From: Ceratothoa steindachneri
Taxonomy: Eukaryota; Arthropoda; Malacostraca; Isopoda; Cymothoidae
Direction: 5' to 3'
Length of the DNA: 64,000 bases
Assembly (NCBI GenBank): GCA_963969495.1
Contig: OZ018331.1
Span: 145,857,845-145,921,844 of the forward strand
The notes below the pieces were generated by a model. That model was not told where the DNA came from, made no database searches, and saw only the letters and a program-made list of their open reading frames with translations. Made by a program: the position numbers and the translations under genes. Numbering within the stretch: the first letter of the stretch is position 1; each line of letters begins with the position of its first letter. Positions 34,500-46,779 of this stretch are shown piece by piece.

Positions 34500-35320
34500 A
34501 TTAAGTGAAGATTAACGAGGTAATCTGGAGATAACCATACACGATCGAATTTCTTTCAAGCGAGGGCGAATTCGATGGAGGGTGGAAGACAACGCCGCAG
34601 TTCTACAAGAAAATACTACATGGAGTCTTGACTAAGAGGAGTGGAAGATGGGGTTGGATTACTTCGTGATTAAGAATGAGGTTTTTTTGCTCCAGAGAGA
34701 TGTAATCTCAACTCGAGACGATTCTGATGATCGACAGGGAGTCTCAGTTACCAAAGACGGGAATCTTGAAAGGGTAGTAAAGATGAGAGGGCCACACAAC
34801 TCTCCGGAAAATAGGGGACTCGATAATTTTCTCCAAACAGGAGTTAAAGCTCAACCAAGGTAGATATTCTGACGGGATCTTCGACGACGTACGATGAAGA
34901 GTTACGGAAAGGTCACGAGAAACAGACGGCAATTCGGACCGAGTGGATTGCAAACATTCAATCTCCTTGAGAGATGGTGAGCTTCGGGTTAAATACCCAG
35001 GGCCTTGCGGTCCCTAAGGGATTCTTAGAGCCAGTATAAGCAAATACAATTCACGATAACACGTTGTTCCAGACGATCCAACTCGCCTCGCGATATGGGG
35101 GTAGGGTTAATATGGCCGCGCAAAGCGTTATCGCAGAGGAGACGAAGACGATTGGCGTCTGAAAACAAACACAGCTGGGACAGGTGATTAAGCGAGCGGC
35201 GATTCTTCCTGGACTTTCTAAAATTCTCATGCTGGCTCACGTGGTCTGGAAAAAATAGAGGGGTATTTCCAAGTGGTTTCCTCACACGGTGCTCCTTCGA
35301 GGGCATTCTCTCACAATGTA
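34500..35320. other. GC-richer island, unassigned
   Basis: Base composition is clearly less AT-rich than the neighbours. Open frames at 34648-34863 (plus) and 35025-35378 (minus, 117 residues) are not recognisable. It could be retrotransposon leader or LTR sequence; no reverse transcriptase or repeat partner seen in the window. Confidence 0.4.
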
Positions 35321-35340
35321 AAACTCCTATTTTGTTATAC

Positions 35341-35478
35341 ATTCTCTTTCGATTGACAAAATTGCCAAGTTCCTGCAATGGTTACTCCAGCATTATTGAA
35401 ATTTTTCAAAGTCATAAGGTCATAAATCGAAATAAATGAGAGCAGGTGACTCTTTGGTTAGCAAACCTTGTTTTTTTT
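35341..35478 (+). repeat. Dispersed repeat family R1, copy 4 (3-prime part)
   Basis: Contains ACATTCTCTTTCGATTGACAAAATTGCC-like start, then TAAGGTCATAAATCGAAATA and the family end TTGGTTAGCAAACCTTG. Confidence 0.7.
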
Positions 35479-35479
35479 G

Positions 35480-38400
35480 GTGGCAATGTTCTACCACTAG
35501 TCACGCGGAGCAAACTTTCCACACACCACAACTTTTGTCTGTATTATTTACATAGCTTCTCCTATCCATGATCTAACATAATGAACAAAGCCAAAACAAT
35601 AATTAAACAGAGCAAGAGCTACGCGAAACACCTGACTTAGATTTAGCACGAATAAACTGATTAGCATTTGGGGCTTTCACATAGTACAGCGCCATCTGTT
35701 GCTAAAATATATAATGAACTTTCCCGTCGTTTGTTCCATTCTTGAAAATATATAGTTTATAATTTTATTCATAAATAGTTTATAATATAGTTTATTTGGC
35801 ACTATAACAAAACAATTCTCAGTTCAGATTCGGAATCACGAGCCTCGATTTCGATTAGAGCAATTTTGCGCCAGGTGAAAATTTTCTGGTGTATGGTGTA
35901 ATAAACTAGCGGTTGATAAAGAGAATCCATTAAACTGTGCGCAGTTTCTGGGTCTTATTGAGCAGAAATGGAGTAATATTAGTTATGATTTCATCACAAA
36001 CTTAACTTCAACATAAAATAATTAATTAAAGCACTCCTAAAAAATAAGGGACATCATAGTAAATATTAGCTGTGCGCAACAATTGCCTTTTTATTATTGA
36101 AAAGGGTTCGACTTCTGACTTTTTGTATATTTTACCTTCAGATTATGATCAAAATATACTAAAACAAAATGCAACGTTTTGATTATTTCTCTTCAAGTTT
36201 TGATATGGAAATTTAGTAGAACCGAAACTTTTACCTTGTACTTAATAATTGTCAAAGATGCTGATATCTTTAATAGTTACCATTTTAAAGTTCATAACAG
36301 CATGAATATGAACAAAAATATTTTACTTAACTCTAGATTCGCGCTCTAAGGTGTACATCCGATTCCAAAACCGAGAACCATAGCGAGAAGTTCGAATGAT
36401 TTCTCTCTTTAAGCTACTTGGCTATACTTCAAAGGTAGAAGAGGGTTAAACTTCCCCAAACTTAATTAAGTTCATGGTTAAGTAACATTATTTTCGTCAT
36501 TCTAGCCAATTTTATTAGGATAACTCAATATTATTAAAAATCCTCAAAGAGTTCCATGATTATGAGCAAATTCAGGCACAAGCGAAGATATGACTTTACC
36601 TCATGAGATGTATTTTCGTCTTTTTATGTCCTCTTCTGACCCAAATTTCTAATCAGGACTTATATATTCTCGGAACTAATTTAATAGATGCCGCTGTTGC
36701 TTCTGGTATTGAAAAGGGCTCTTTTTTCAACCCATTTCAAATGTCATTATATCGAGGTGTAGAAAACAGAAAAAGATGATCTCTTTTACATTTTTATTTG
36801 CTCTACAGAAATGAAAGGAATAATCATGATATAGCTATCATGTGTTTAATTTTACTACGTTTCCTCTGAATGGTACTTCTTTGCATAATTTTCATAACTG
36901 CGAAAGCGATCGGCTCTTTTATATTGACGAATTTTTATTGGCAGAATAGAAAACTTGTTTAATTATCTTATCATTTCATGATTTGTTCAGGTATTTGCTT
37001 TGAAACTCGGAATCAGTAACAGCGTTCATTCAAAAGGAATTTTCTGTTTTATCACCGCTGAAAATCTTGGCATAAGATAGATTAGATAAATATCGAAAGA
37101 GATTTCCGGGAATTTTGAGCGTTTGATTTATTTCTGCCTTTCAGATTTCAAAAAGTTTGAAGCGGCTTTTTTCCCGGAGAAGAAGGTAAAGAGAGACAAA
37201 CCACTCTATTACTATTCATTCTCCATTTTCCATAATCTCCGCTAAAACAGTTTAGTAACAATCAGCAATTATCTTGCAATACGAAGAAACATTGAGAGGG
37301 TAGGGGACGATTTCAAGGATTTAGGTAGTTTGAGTTTTGCTCGTTTACGGTTGTTTGGAAGAAAAAGTTACGAAATTATTGATTACTTGATTGTTACTAA
37401 CAATCTAAAATTACCCCTCAATTACAAATTAGCATGTTCTACCAGTTATTTATCATTTAGTATATGCGTGGATTATGGTGTTTATCATTGTGTTCAGTTT
37501 TGTTCTCTCTTTTTGCTTTCATACAATATTTTTTCTCCCGGCCCTTAGCGATTTAATTAGTGAATCACATAGTTCTAATTCCACCCAATTTAAAGATAGC
37601 ATTTATATCTTTCTTTATTTTCCAATTTCGACCAAACATAAAAAGTAGCCTTTTTAAGGCCCACGTAAAACTTGCTTTTCATAAATCCTTTAAAGATTGT
37701 TTTTTTAGAGGCGGTGGCGCGAAGTCGTTTTCCAGAGAGTCAAATATAATTACCTGTTTCATAAAGTTCTGATCACTAGGCAAATGAATTTAGGCCTCAA
37801 ATAAGAAGAGATTACTCATACATATGTGTGAGTATGGGCACGGAGCGGCTACAGCTAAATTTTGTCCAGGATTGCAGACATATGACGTGGGAGGAGGAGA
37901 AATAAAGAGATAAAGGTTTAAATGGGAAACTTTGTGAAAAGCATCGTCTGGAATCCAATTAAAAAATAGTTACTTCCCTTTGACAGATAGATAAATATAC
38001 ACAAAAAACTTCCAAGACTATGAAAAAAGACCCCAAATCTCTAGAGGGCTGAAACCAACAGTGAATGTAAAGTCAGCCTGGATTTTCTTTAATAATAAGT
38101 TTGTATCATTAAAAGCGACGAAAGTTGAATAAGAATCAGAAATAAACATTAACATAAATCTGTCAAATCTTTTAAGTAGAGAAGTTTCTGAATCTAATTG
38201 ACTAGAATATAGGAATCTAATTTGCGTAAAAGCTTTTAAATGGAGTTGTAAGAATGTAGAAAAGATGTAAAAAAAGTCAAAACTTTAAATGCTGCTTTTT
38301 AGTCTGAAATTTGGTGTTATTTCGTCTTTTCTCAGATTTCTTTTGTGGTACCTCGCTTTTTTCACTTAGAAATCGTGTTCTCATCTGGAATTCTACCTTT

Positions 38401-41400
38401 CAGACAATTTCATAGCCCATTACTTTTGCCACTTTGTTTAATACCTTTTTTCTACTGAAGATAGGACCATTAGTTTTCGCCTACTTTGTTCAGAAATAAT
38501 AAAAAAGTAAATTTTAATTTTATTTCTAGTTTTGATGTCTTCCTTTCCTTTTCTCTTTCGAAGTTTTCTAATTAATTTTATTTTTATTAAATAGGCGCAA
38601 ATTAGTCGAGACAAATACACTTCAGTCCCAGGACAAATATCGTTATCTCTAAAGTATTTGCTTACGAAAAAGCATTCGAAGGCAACCTCAAATATCGTAA
38701 TTAAAGATGGAATATACAAGATATTGTGGTAAGTGTGTAATATTGTACGAAATTCCAGATGAGAAAGATGGGATATAATTATTAACAAAAATGTGAAATC
38801 CTTTATGGAGTCGATAAAATATTCTAAAAATATTATTCTTCAATTACCTCTGGCTTCAATGCAGTTGGCGTCTCTCACTTTAGTTTTAGTTGAAAAAGAA
38901 GAAACTTCCTCTTCTAAAGGCAACAAAAAACTCAGACACGTCGAAGCATCAAATTAACCTGCTGTAACTTGAAAAAGCTTCCCTCTCAACGACTTGCTTA
39001 GAGTCATTGGTTGGAGGAAATGAGCTTTTTATCTTATTACACGAGGAAAATATGGCGATAATCTGAAGGATCAATAAGGTACTTATTTATTATTTGGATA
39101 ATATGCACATCAACTTTAAAGAATAATCACCTCAATATTTGTAGAAGTGATCTGATTAAAGTGGCAAACGAGAAATGGAGCACAACTCTCGTGAATCCAG
39201 CTTTCTGAAGTACATTATTGCAGGTAACAATTAAATAGTCACCATTAATAAATTTTGTAATAGAGGAGTTGGGCGCTTGAATGCGGCAATAGAAGCGAAT
39301 AAAGATGAATCACTAAGTGTGCTCTATCCAGGTAGAATGATGGCATAGCGACGATATAATTGCTTCGACTTATGATGGAATGGGGAAGATTGAAGTGGTT
39401 AAAAGCTGTGTTTCCTTTTTCCCCTTCAAATATTTAGAAACCTCAAACATGGTAGTAAATTTGTCTCTTTTAAAGCTTGTCTGTACAGTTGGTTCGGGAT
39501 TCATTAAGATTATAATTGAGTTTATGGAAATCCTTTCATAAGTCAAGCCTACCTTATTGGCTCGGATTTAAAGCAATTGCCGACTTACCTACTGATTTAG
39601 GTGGCGCTGGCAGAATCTTGATGAGAACGATTCAGGATAAAGCCCTTCATACTGCCTCCATTCCAAGCCATTGTCTCGACCTCTATTGAAGTTAGAAGCT
39701 GGAACATTCCTCATCCTTATATAAAGCATTGACCCTTTACATCAGCTACCGTCCAGACCAAATATTTCGCAATTTCCACCTTCTTAAATCAAATTTTATT
39801 TATTTCTGCCGAGTCCAGGTTTTTCTCGCTCTTTACCTAATTAATGGCATCCATAACACCGATTGGCTTCCTAAAGAACAAACATAGACCCTATTTTCCT
39901 TACCACTAGTAGGGATGTTAAATGTGCTGATTGTTGTTTGCGACGTGATGCCGATCTATTAAACTTGTTTCCTAAGTTTCCTCAGCCCCGGCCCTTAATG
40001 TCTCATGCGTTTCTTTTCGTTGCTTTCCTTTTCATTCCCGATTCTTCCAATAATTATTCTTTTTAGCATTTATCTTCCATTTTCTTGTTTTTTCTTCACC
40101 TAGTTGGCAGCACTATTCACTAATTTAGAAGCACCTTTTTGGTTTGAATTTAATAGAATAATTTAAGTTTATACTCATCAAGCGAAGGGAGGGTGGGGTT
40201 CCTCCGTATTGTGTCTTCGCTTATCCACGATGGGGCACAGGTTTCATAGGTGAGTCCTTATTATCCTTTTGGCACTCTCTTATTTTTACTGGGATGCTTC
40301 AAGTGGCCTATTTGCACATTACCATTTCTTCTGCCTTATCGTTTTATTCTCTAAAGCATTGCTCTCTCTCTCCTTGAAAAGGAATTTGATATGAAAATAC
40401 TATAGGTTTCTGTGTTAAGACAAAGGTCGGAAACCCAAATTAAAGTATAGACAAATACTGCGAAACCATTTAGGAATATCTTATAAATTTGTATCCCAAA
40501 CTTGGTTCCTTAAAAAATGTTTTGAATTTTGGGTTAGAGCTGTGAGCTGTTGAAAGAACAAAGCGCCAAAGGGAAGTTATTCTCTACTTAGATGCGGTAA
40601 TCAAGGCAATGGCATTAATTGAATAAGGGATATTCTTCCATAGGCATCATGAAATTTGCCATCAGCACTTCATACAATGGCCGAGAGTAAAGGTGGTTGT
40701 AATTATGGGCAGAGCCATTTGTTACATCTAGGGAAAATTCATAACAACTAGTTTTTAAAAGAAAACTAGAAAATGCTGTTACCTCAGCCTATTATAAATG
40801 GGTTTAGTGTTGCACAACTAGCCGAACAATAGGATAGAATCGCAAAAAATTTTTTGGCTAATTAGTGTGACGATAAAGACATACAGAATCATTTGTCAGG
40901 AAGATCAGGCACGAAAATTACAATTTCAGCAAGTATGGTTTTAAAACTTGGATTTTTGACTTATTATTATGAACTTTTTATTGAACGAAATTTATCAAAA
41001 TGGATTAATGCGTCTATCGGGAGGCCGTTACCCTTGAATTCACATGATAATGGAAGAAAACACCTGACGTGATCTTGGCTGATTGCTTTAGGGATGAGAA
41101 AAGAGATACTCTGAATGTTCAAATGTGTATTTCTTAAAAAAGAAGCTATCCAATATCAGGATCAAAGGAGTTAATTTATTCATCAATTAAATGAGCTACG
41201 TTAAAACTGAATTGGAGAGAAATAAAAGGCAAGGTACCAAAAAAATGTGAATAAAAGTGTATGGTTAAACAGAATTATGAGAAGTCAGTGTGGTCGTGTA
41301 AACAAATGATACCTAAAGTAGAGGGGAAATGAAACAAGATCAATAGACCCGATTCACGTGCTCTCAATTACCTCAATAATTTAAAAAAAATAAAGAAAGA

Positions 41401-42265
41401 AAAAAGGAATTAATTAACAAACGTATTATCAATTGAAAAACGATCTTCAAAACTTTCAAAAAATCATTGAAAAGTAAAATTTTGACCATCCGACCGAACT
41501 ACCGACGTATCGACATAGTAACTTATAGAGTCACGTGGATGCGACTAAATAAGTGGAAGAATATTTAATTAGAGCAAAGTGCTGATCGAGAAAACATGCC
41601 GAGGATTATAGTGACCAGGAAAAGAGAGAAGGAAACATTGGAAGTAAATGAAAGAAAAAATCTTACCTCGTTTACAACTGAACAAACACAAAAATACTCC
41701 GCCAATTTACCGCGACAGATATTCCTACACAAAATCTTGCAGCTAGGCCGTTACATGAGTACGTCCTCCAATGGGGCTCGGGCCTCTGCTTCGGTCCCTG
41801 TTCGAGATGGACGAACATCAGCCCCTTAACTAAGAAATTGGCCGATGTAAAGTGAAAAGCTGAATTTAGAAATGCGAATCAAATCAAAATGATGAAAATA
41901 CATAATTACCCTCTTCCCCAAATATTCGATTCAAATTATAAATTTATTATTTGAGAAATAATTTATTTATGCAAAGCAGGAAAATTTCTACCACATATTT
42001 TGATATTATCAGGCGTGCACTTAAATGTTTTTGTAGGCGCTTTACCACTTATTGGCTCGGGGAATTTAAGCCTTTCTCATAGGAGACCTACATTTTGAAC
42101 TGGGATCCGACCCATTGTTAACTACCACATGTGAGAACCGACAAAGATTTGACCCAAATTGGGACTCCATCCGGATACTGTAAGTAGAGTTTACTTTCGG
42201 TTAGCCAATTAATCTTTATCTGGTTTGCAATGTAATTAAATACAATGCAAATTTAATTATAGACA
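35480..42265. other. Long stretch with nothing recognised
   Basis: About 6.8 kb of AT-rich DNA without long frames, domains, microsatellites or obvious repeats. A 77-residue frame at 41596-41829 (plus) starts MPRIIVTRKREKETLEVNE after AAAC, a fair start context, but has no homology I know. A 116-residue minus frame at 38438-38788 likewise. Confidence 0.5.
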
Positions 42266-42607
42266 AAGTGTGCAATATAGAAAAGTTTCAAAAATATATA
42301 TTTTCCAGCGTTCGCTATTAAAACTGGATTACCATCCAGTTCTGAAGTTTAGAAAAAATTATAAAGTACTCCTTATAATTCTCGAAAAGGCGGAAAGTAA
42401 TCAGTTAATGTTAAAAAAGGACGATGTGAGATACCAAGTGTGCAATATAGAAAAGTTTCAAAATATATATTTTCCAGCGTTCGCTATTAAAACTGGATTA
42501 CCATCCAGTTCTGAAGTTTAGAAAAAATTATAAAGTACTCCTTATAATTCTCGAAAAGGCGGAAAGTAATCAGTTAATGTTAAAAAAGGACGATGTGAGA
42601 TACCAAG
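42266..42607 (+). repeat. Recent tandem duplication, period 170 bases
   Basis: 42266-42435 is repeated at 42436-42607, differing only by one A in an A-run as far as I can read. The block includes GTGCAATATAGAAAAG and ends GATGTGAGATACCAAG. Near identity implies a recent event. Confidence 0.97.
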
Positions 42608-44162
42608 AACTATAATAGAATGAGTTAAAACTCCTTGAATTAAAACATAAATTTATTTCATGTATAAATTTTTGCATTATCCTTTCGCATATAAAAACTT
42701 CCCATTCCACTGTATTTGAAATTCATGCGGACGATTTGGCTAGAAATGATTTGGTGGATTAATAATTCTTGATTCGGAAAATTTCGTCCTATTAAGGTTT
42801 CAACGTTATAATATTTCTACATTTAAATGCATATATTTATACTTATGCTCTTCCGACACAACCATCTTCCGATGAGATTGAGACGTGTTTTATCAAAAAC
42901 ACGTCAAATGTTCATATAAAAAAATTTGAGTGTATCAAATTTAATTATGATATTTAATTATGATGTGAAATTATAATAACGATAGAAATGAGACACAATT
43001 AAATCTCGCTCTTTTACGAAGTCGTTCAGTTCATTCAACTTTATTCTTAGGTCTCATTTCTTTAATTTTCTCCTTATTATCCTCAACCCACAAACTATGA
43101 AGGATAGAAAAGAATCCTAAACTCAAGTTGTACACACATATAATCTACAAGAAGAGCTAGGGGACTGACGCCCGCCTAAATTTTAGACACGTTTATGTTT
43201 AAATTGTTTATGCCATAATTGTTTTCTGCTATTAAGAAAAAGTTATGTAATAATAAAAAATATATATAAATCAGTTTTTTAAGCCGTTGCAATCGAATTT
43301 ATCTTATATGATACGTATCTAAAATAGAGGTAAATCTAAAAAAGAATCAATAAATTGAGTAATTTACCTTAGTTGACGTCAAAAATCTACAATTCATAAT
43401 CTTCTGTTGTATGGAAGAAAATTCGGATCTAATAGAGTTAATGGTCACTCCCCTGTGAGTTCCCCTTATTTATTATTAATTCTCTGTAAGATAACCATTA
43501 TTAATAGTCTTGCCCTCTTCTCAGACTCCTCAGAGGGAGGAATTCAACTTAAACTCCCTAAAATTTTTAGCCTGGATCAACCACTGTTATCTACTAATTT
43601 AGTGCTTTCATTGTGTAAAGTACGTAATTTAGTAAAGCTGAGTGCCCTCTTGTTTTATCGGTGCTGTAAGAAATATACTTGAGTTACCTTACTTCTACAC
43701 ACATTCATATCGCTTAACAACACCACTTTAGGAACCTTTTACCCTATAAATTCAAGTAGAGTTGCCTCACTCTATTTGAGATAGGATGTACATCTCGCGA
43801 AGTGCCTCTTCTTTTCCTACTTAGCAAAGTTCTATGCAATGCATGGTACAATCTTTCTCTAAAAGAGTTGCCTCTTTACTTTCTTCTGAGCTGCTTCCAA
43901 GCTCCTCTCTTAAGGTAACCTAAATTCAAGGCTCTGAATGAAGAATATATGACCACTTAAAGTAAGCTATAATCGCGGTTTAAAAAGGAGTATAAGGGAC
44001 GTCCGAAGGAAAGCTACGATTCAGGCTCTGAAAGAAGCATAAGTTTATGGCTTTTTAATAAGCTGTCTTTACATCCATGACCCCCTTTTTACTCACAGTC
44101 ACTGTTCTATTTTGCTGTATTTTTCATTGTTATATTCTTTGTATACCTTAGTATAAAGATTG

Positions 44163-44164
<2 letters not shown>
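42608..44164. other. No recognisable feature
   Basis: AT-rich with short open frames; nothing identified. Confidence 0.45.

Positions 44165-44227
<63 letters not shown>
44165..44227. repeat. (AT)31 microsatellite
   Basis: Uninterrupted AT run of about 63 bases. No foldback arm is visible beside it. Confidence 0.97.
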
Positions 44228-44230
<3 letters not shown>

Positions 44231-44947
44231 ATTTGTGGCTCTTCTAACTCTAAGCAATAAACAAATGTACATATTCAAATAATAAGTAAGTGAGGGTTTA
44301 ACATTAAAAGGAGAAAGCTCATTTAATTCCAACTTCCAACAAACTAATGCATTAAGAAACAACACGACCATCCACCAGTTCGGAAATGGTTGACTGTAAA
44401 GCTGAGAACCAGTGACGTTATTTTCTTAAAGGAGGTTTTGAAGAAAGATCAATAATAGAAAGTAAACCTATGATAGGGGAAAATCTGTGGAAGAGACCCT
44501 AGACTCATTTCAGCATATTTGACTGTAGCCCTTATTCTGTTTATATCTTAATCTTATTAAGCTACAGGCTCCTATCATCATCTTTCAAGTGGCTCTTTGT
44601 TATCCCAGAGTTATTTATCATCCCTTTAATTGTCATTCAAATTTAACTGCTTGAAACATAATTTCGCTATGCCAGTTTAAACATGTTTCTTCCTAATTCT
44701 AACTTATCCTTTTATTTTTAACAGTGTCATCATATACCATGAACTCTTCACTAGGTTATGATACTCATGAGCCTAGTGCTGTAAGTGCGTTACAAATCTA
44801 ATGTCTGAAACTGAGCAAATCTTGATTCGTTCTCAAAGTTATCTCCTTTTTGCATCGATTTTAATAATATTTGACTTTCTCCGAATTACAAAAGTATAAA
44901 ACAAACTTGATGTAAATATTTAAATGAATTTTGACGACTTTAAAATC

Positions 44948-45117
44948 TTCTAACGAAATTTGAAACCCTTTGGTTGCTTTACATTCTCCTTTCAATGTTA
45001 GAATTAACAAGGTCGACCCAAGGTTTTTCGGGGAATTATTAAAAGTTTTGAAGGTTGTAAGGTCATAAATCAGAATAAGTGAGATCACGCGACATTTTGG
45101 TCAGCAGACTTTGTTTT
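44948..45117 (+). repeat. Dispersed repeat family R1, copy 5 (3-prime part)
   Basis: Begins CTTCTAACGAAATTTGAAACC, then ACATTCTCCTTTCAATG, TAAGGTCATAAATCAGAATA and the end GGTCAGCAGACTTTG. It lacks the TCGCGGGC start, so it is 5-prime truncated. Confidence 0.75.
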
Positions 45118-46680
45118 TCATTTATCCGCAAAATCATATCACTAACATCTTATTTAAGAGAAATCCTCCCTCTTTATCTAAATTCTCACGTCATGGTTGA
45201 AATCCAGGAAAGGAATATTTGAAAAATATTTGAAGCATAATACATGATAGAATTTTTCTAAATAATTTCTGTGACCCCAATTCGTGTTTTCACCCTTTTA
45301 TTACCATTTTTCCGTTATCTTGTCCCTCATTTACTCGTGAACTTTTAGAATTTTTCACACAACATTTAGTCCATTACTTCTCATTCTTTTGGGGCCTCAT
45401 CACTTATGGGTGGAGCGTTGTATCTTTTTTCGGTGTTTGGTGCAAGTAACTGCTTTTAAGTTGAGAAGCTCTGCTACTCATATTAGATCAGATATTGGAA
45501 TGGAGATGAACTGAATTTAAATGATGGAATATCATGAAGAGAAACGAGTATGGGCGGAATGGACCTTTTTAACTTCTACTACTCGAGTAAATGAAAAGTT
45601 TTAATTTCCATTTATATTTATATGCTCCATTTATTTATATTTTCCAAATTTTCGCTTATTTTCCCTTCCTCACTCTCTTTGCAGATTACGAATTAAATTC
45701 TTCACGGAAGACATTACATCCATTGTTTTGCCCATAAAGGTTTAAGTCAGGAAAATAGCCCCTCCCCCGTCCCCTAGGGGAAGATTGGGTAGGAAGGTAA
45801 GTCATAGAATAAAGTTGCGATTTACCATACGAAAAGAAAACTCAAGGAAACTAAAGATATGGATTGAAGTCTTTATAATTTAGCCATCTCTTAATGAAAA
45901 TGTGCTGGTTAAGGTTTGATTGTAATCTATATTTCAATCAAATACTCTGGATGGATTTAATGGAAGGTAGAGGCAGGAATTTATTCTCAAAATTCACTTA
46001 GAAATTTGCAAAAGCCTCTAAAACTAGAGAATAAAAGAATAAAATCAGCATTTTCTTGAAAATACCCATTTAATTCTCGTGAAAATTGTTTAGAAAAGTT
46101 TTAGAAATTTGTGTCTGAGAGTAAACAAGTTTCACTTGACTGAACAGCTGACAAAAAAATTATTATGAACCTAATGTGGATTTAAAAATGTTTGCGACCT
46201 AAACTAGAGAACAGTAATGATAAAGGCAATCATAACTATAAAACTACATAATTATCTGATATATAACGAACGAAATATTAATAAATTTGCAGTTTCTCGT
46301 CATGAGACACTTGATCAAATCTTCGGCTGCAGAACCTCAGCAATTGGCTTCATGTGGAGAAAAAACCTTGGAAAATCGACCGATCATTAAAAGAACTCTA
46401 TCCGATATTACTGCACTTATAGTTTTAAAAGGAACTTCAGAATATCCTGACTTTCAAGGACTCTTCCACGCAACGAAATCTATTGTCACCTGTTCAATCA
46501 GCATTCAGATCTTTAGACAAAACATTAGCCATTAACTTCTTTAGAGAGCCACGGAAGAGAAGCTCGGTGAGAAAATGGTAAGGTGGGGAAAGTAAATATG
46601 TGATAAAAGACTAAAGCTCGAAGAGCGTAAAGGGGATACTACTCCTTAACCGGATGGTGCGCAACTCTCTCTTAACTCGT
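45118..46680. other. No recognisable feature
   Basis: AT-rich. The 82-residue plus frame at 46287-46535 has no domain I know. Confidence 0.45.
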
Positions 46681-46689
46681 TGTAACCAG

Positions 46690-46778
46690 GTATAAGGATC
46701 CTGGCAAGTTTACACGAGGTCTGCATCGCCCCGGGATATAAAGATTGTGAGTTCGAGTCCCATCGATATATTAGTCAC
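46690..46778 (+). repeat. Possible tRNA-derived SINE head
   Basis: GAGTTCGAGTCCC near 46751 is a good B-box match. The A-box region (CCTGGCAAGTTTAC) is weak and no cloverleaf folds by eye. A weaker B-box-like spot is near 46940. Confidence 0.25.
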
Positions 46779-46779
46779 A

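Noticed and set aside
34648..35378. GC-richer island as a bacterial insert or contaminant
   Set aside because: No ribosome-binding sites, no long frames and smooth composition change into flanks; similar islands occur at 18.4, 48.1 and 51.3 kb, so it is more likely repeat-derived host DNA.
46690..46778. tRNA gene with GAGTTCGAGTCCC B box
   Set aside because: The A box is weak and no cloverleaf forms by eye; kept only as a low-confidence SINE head.
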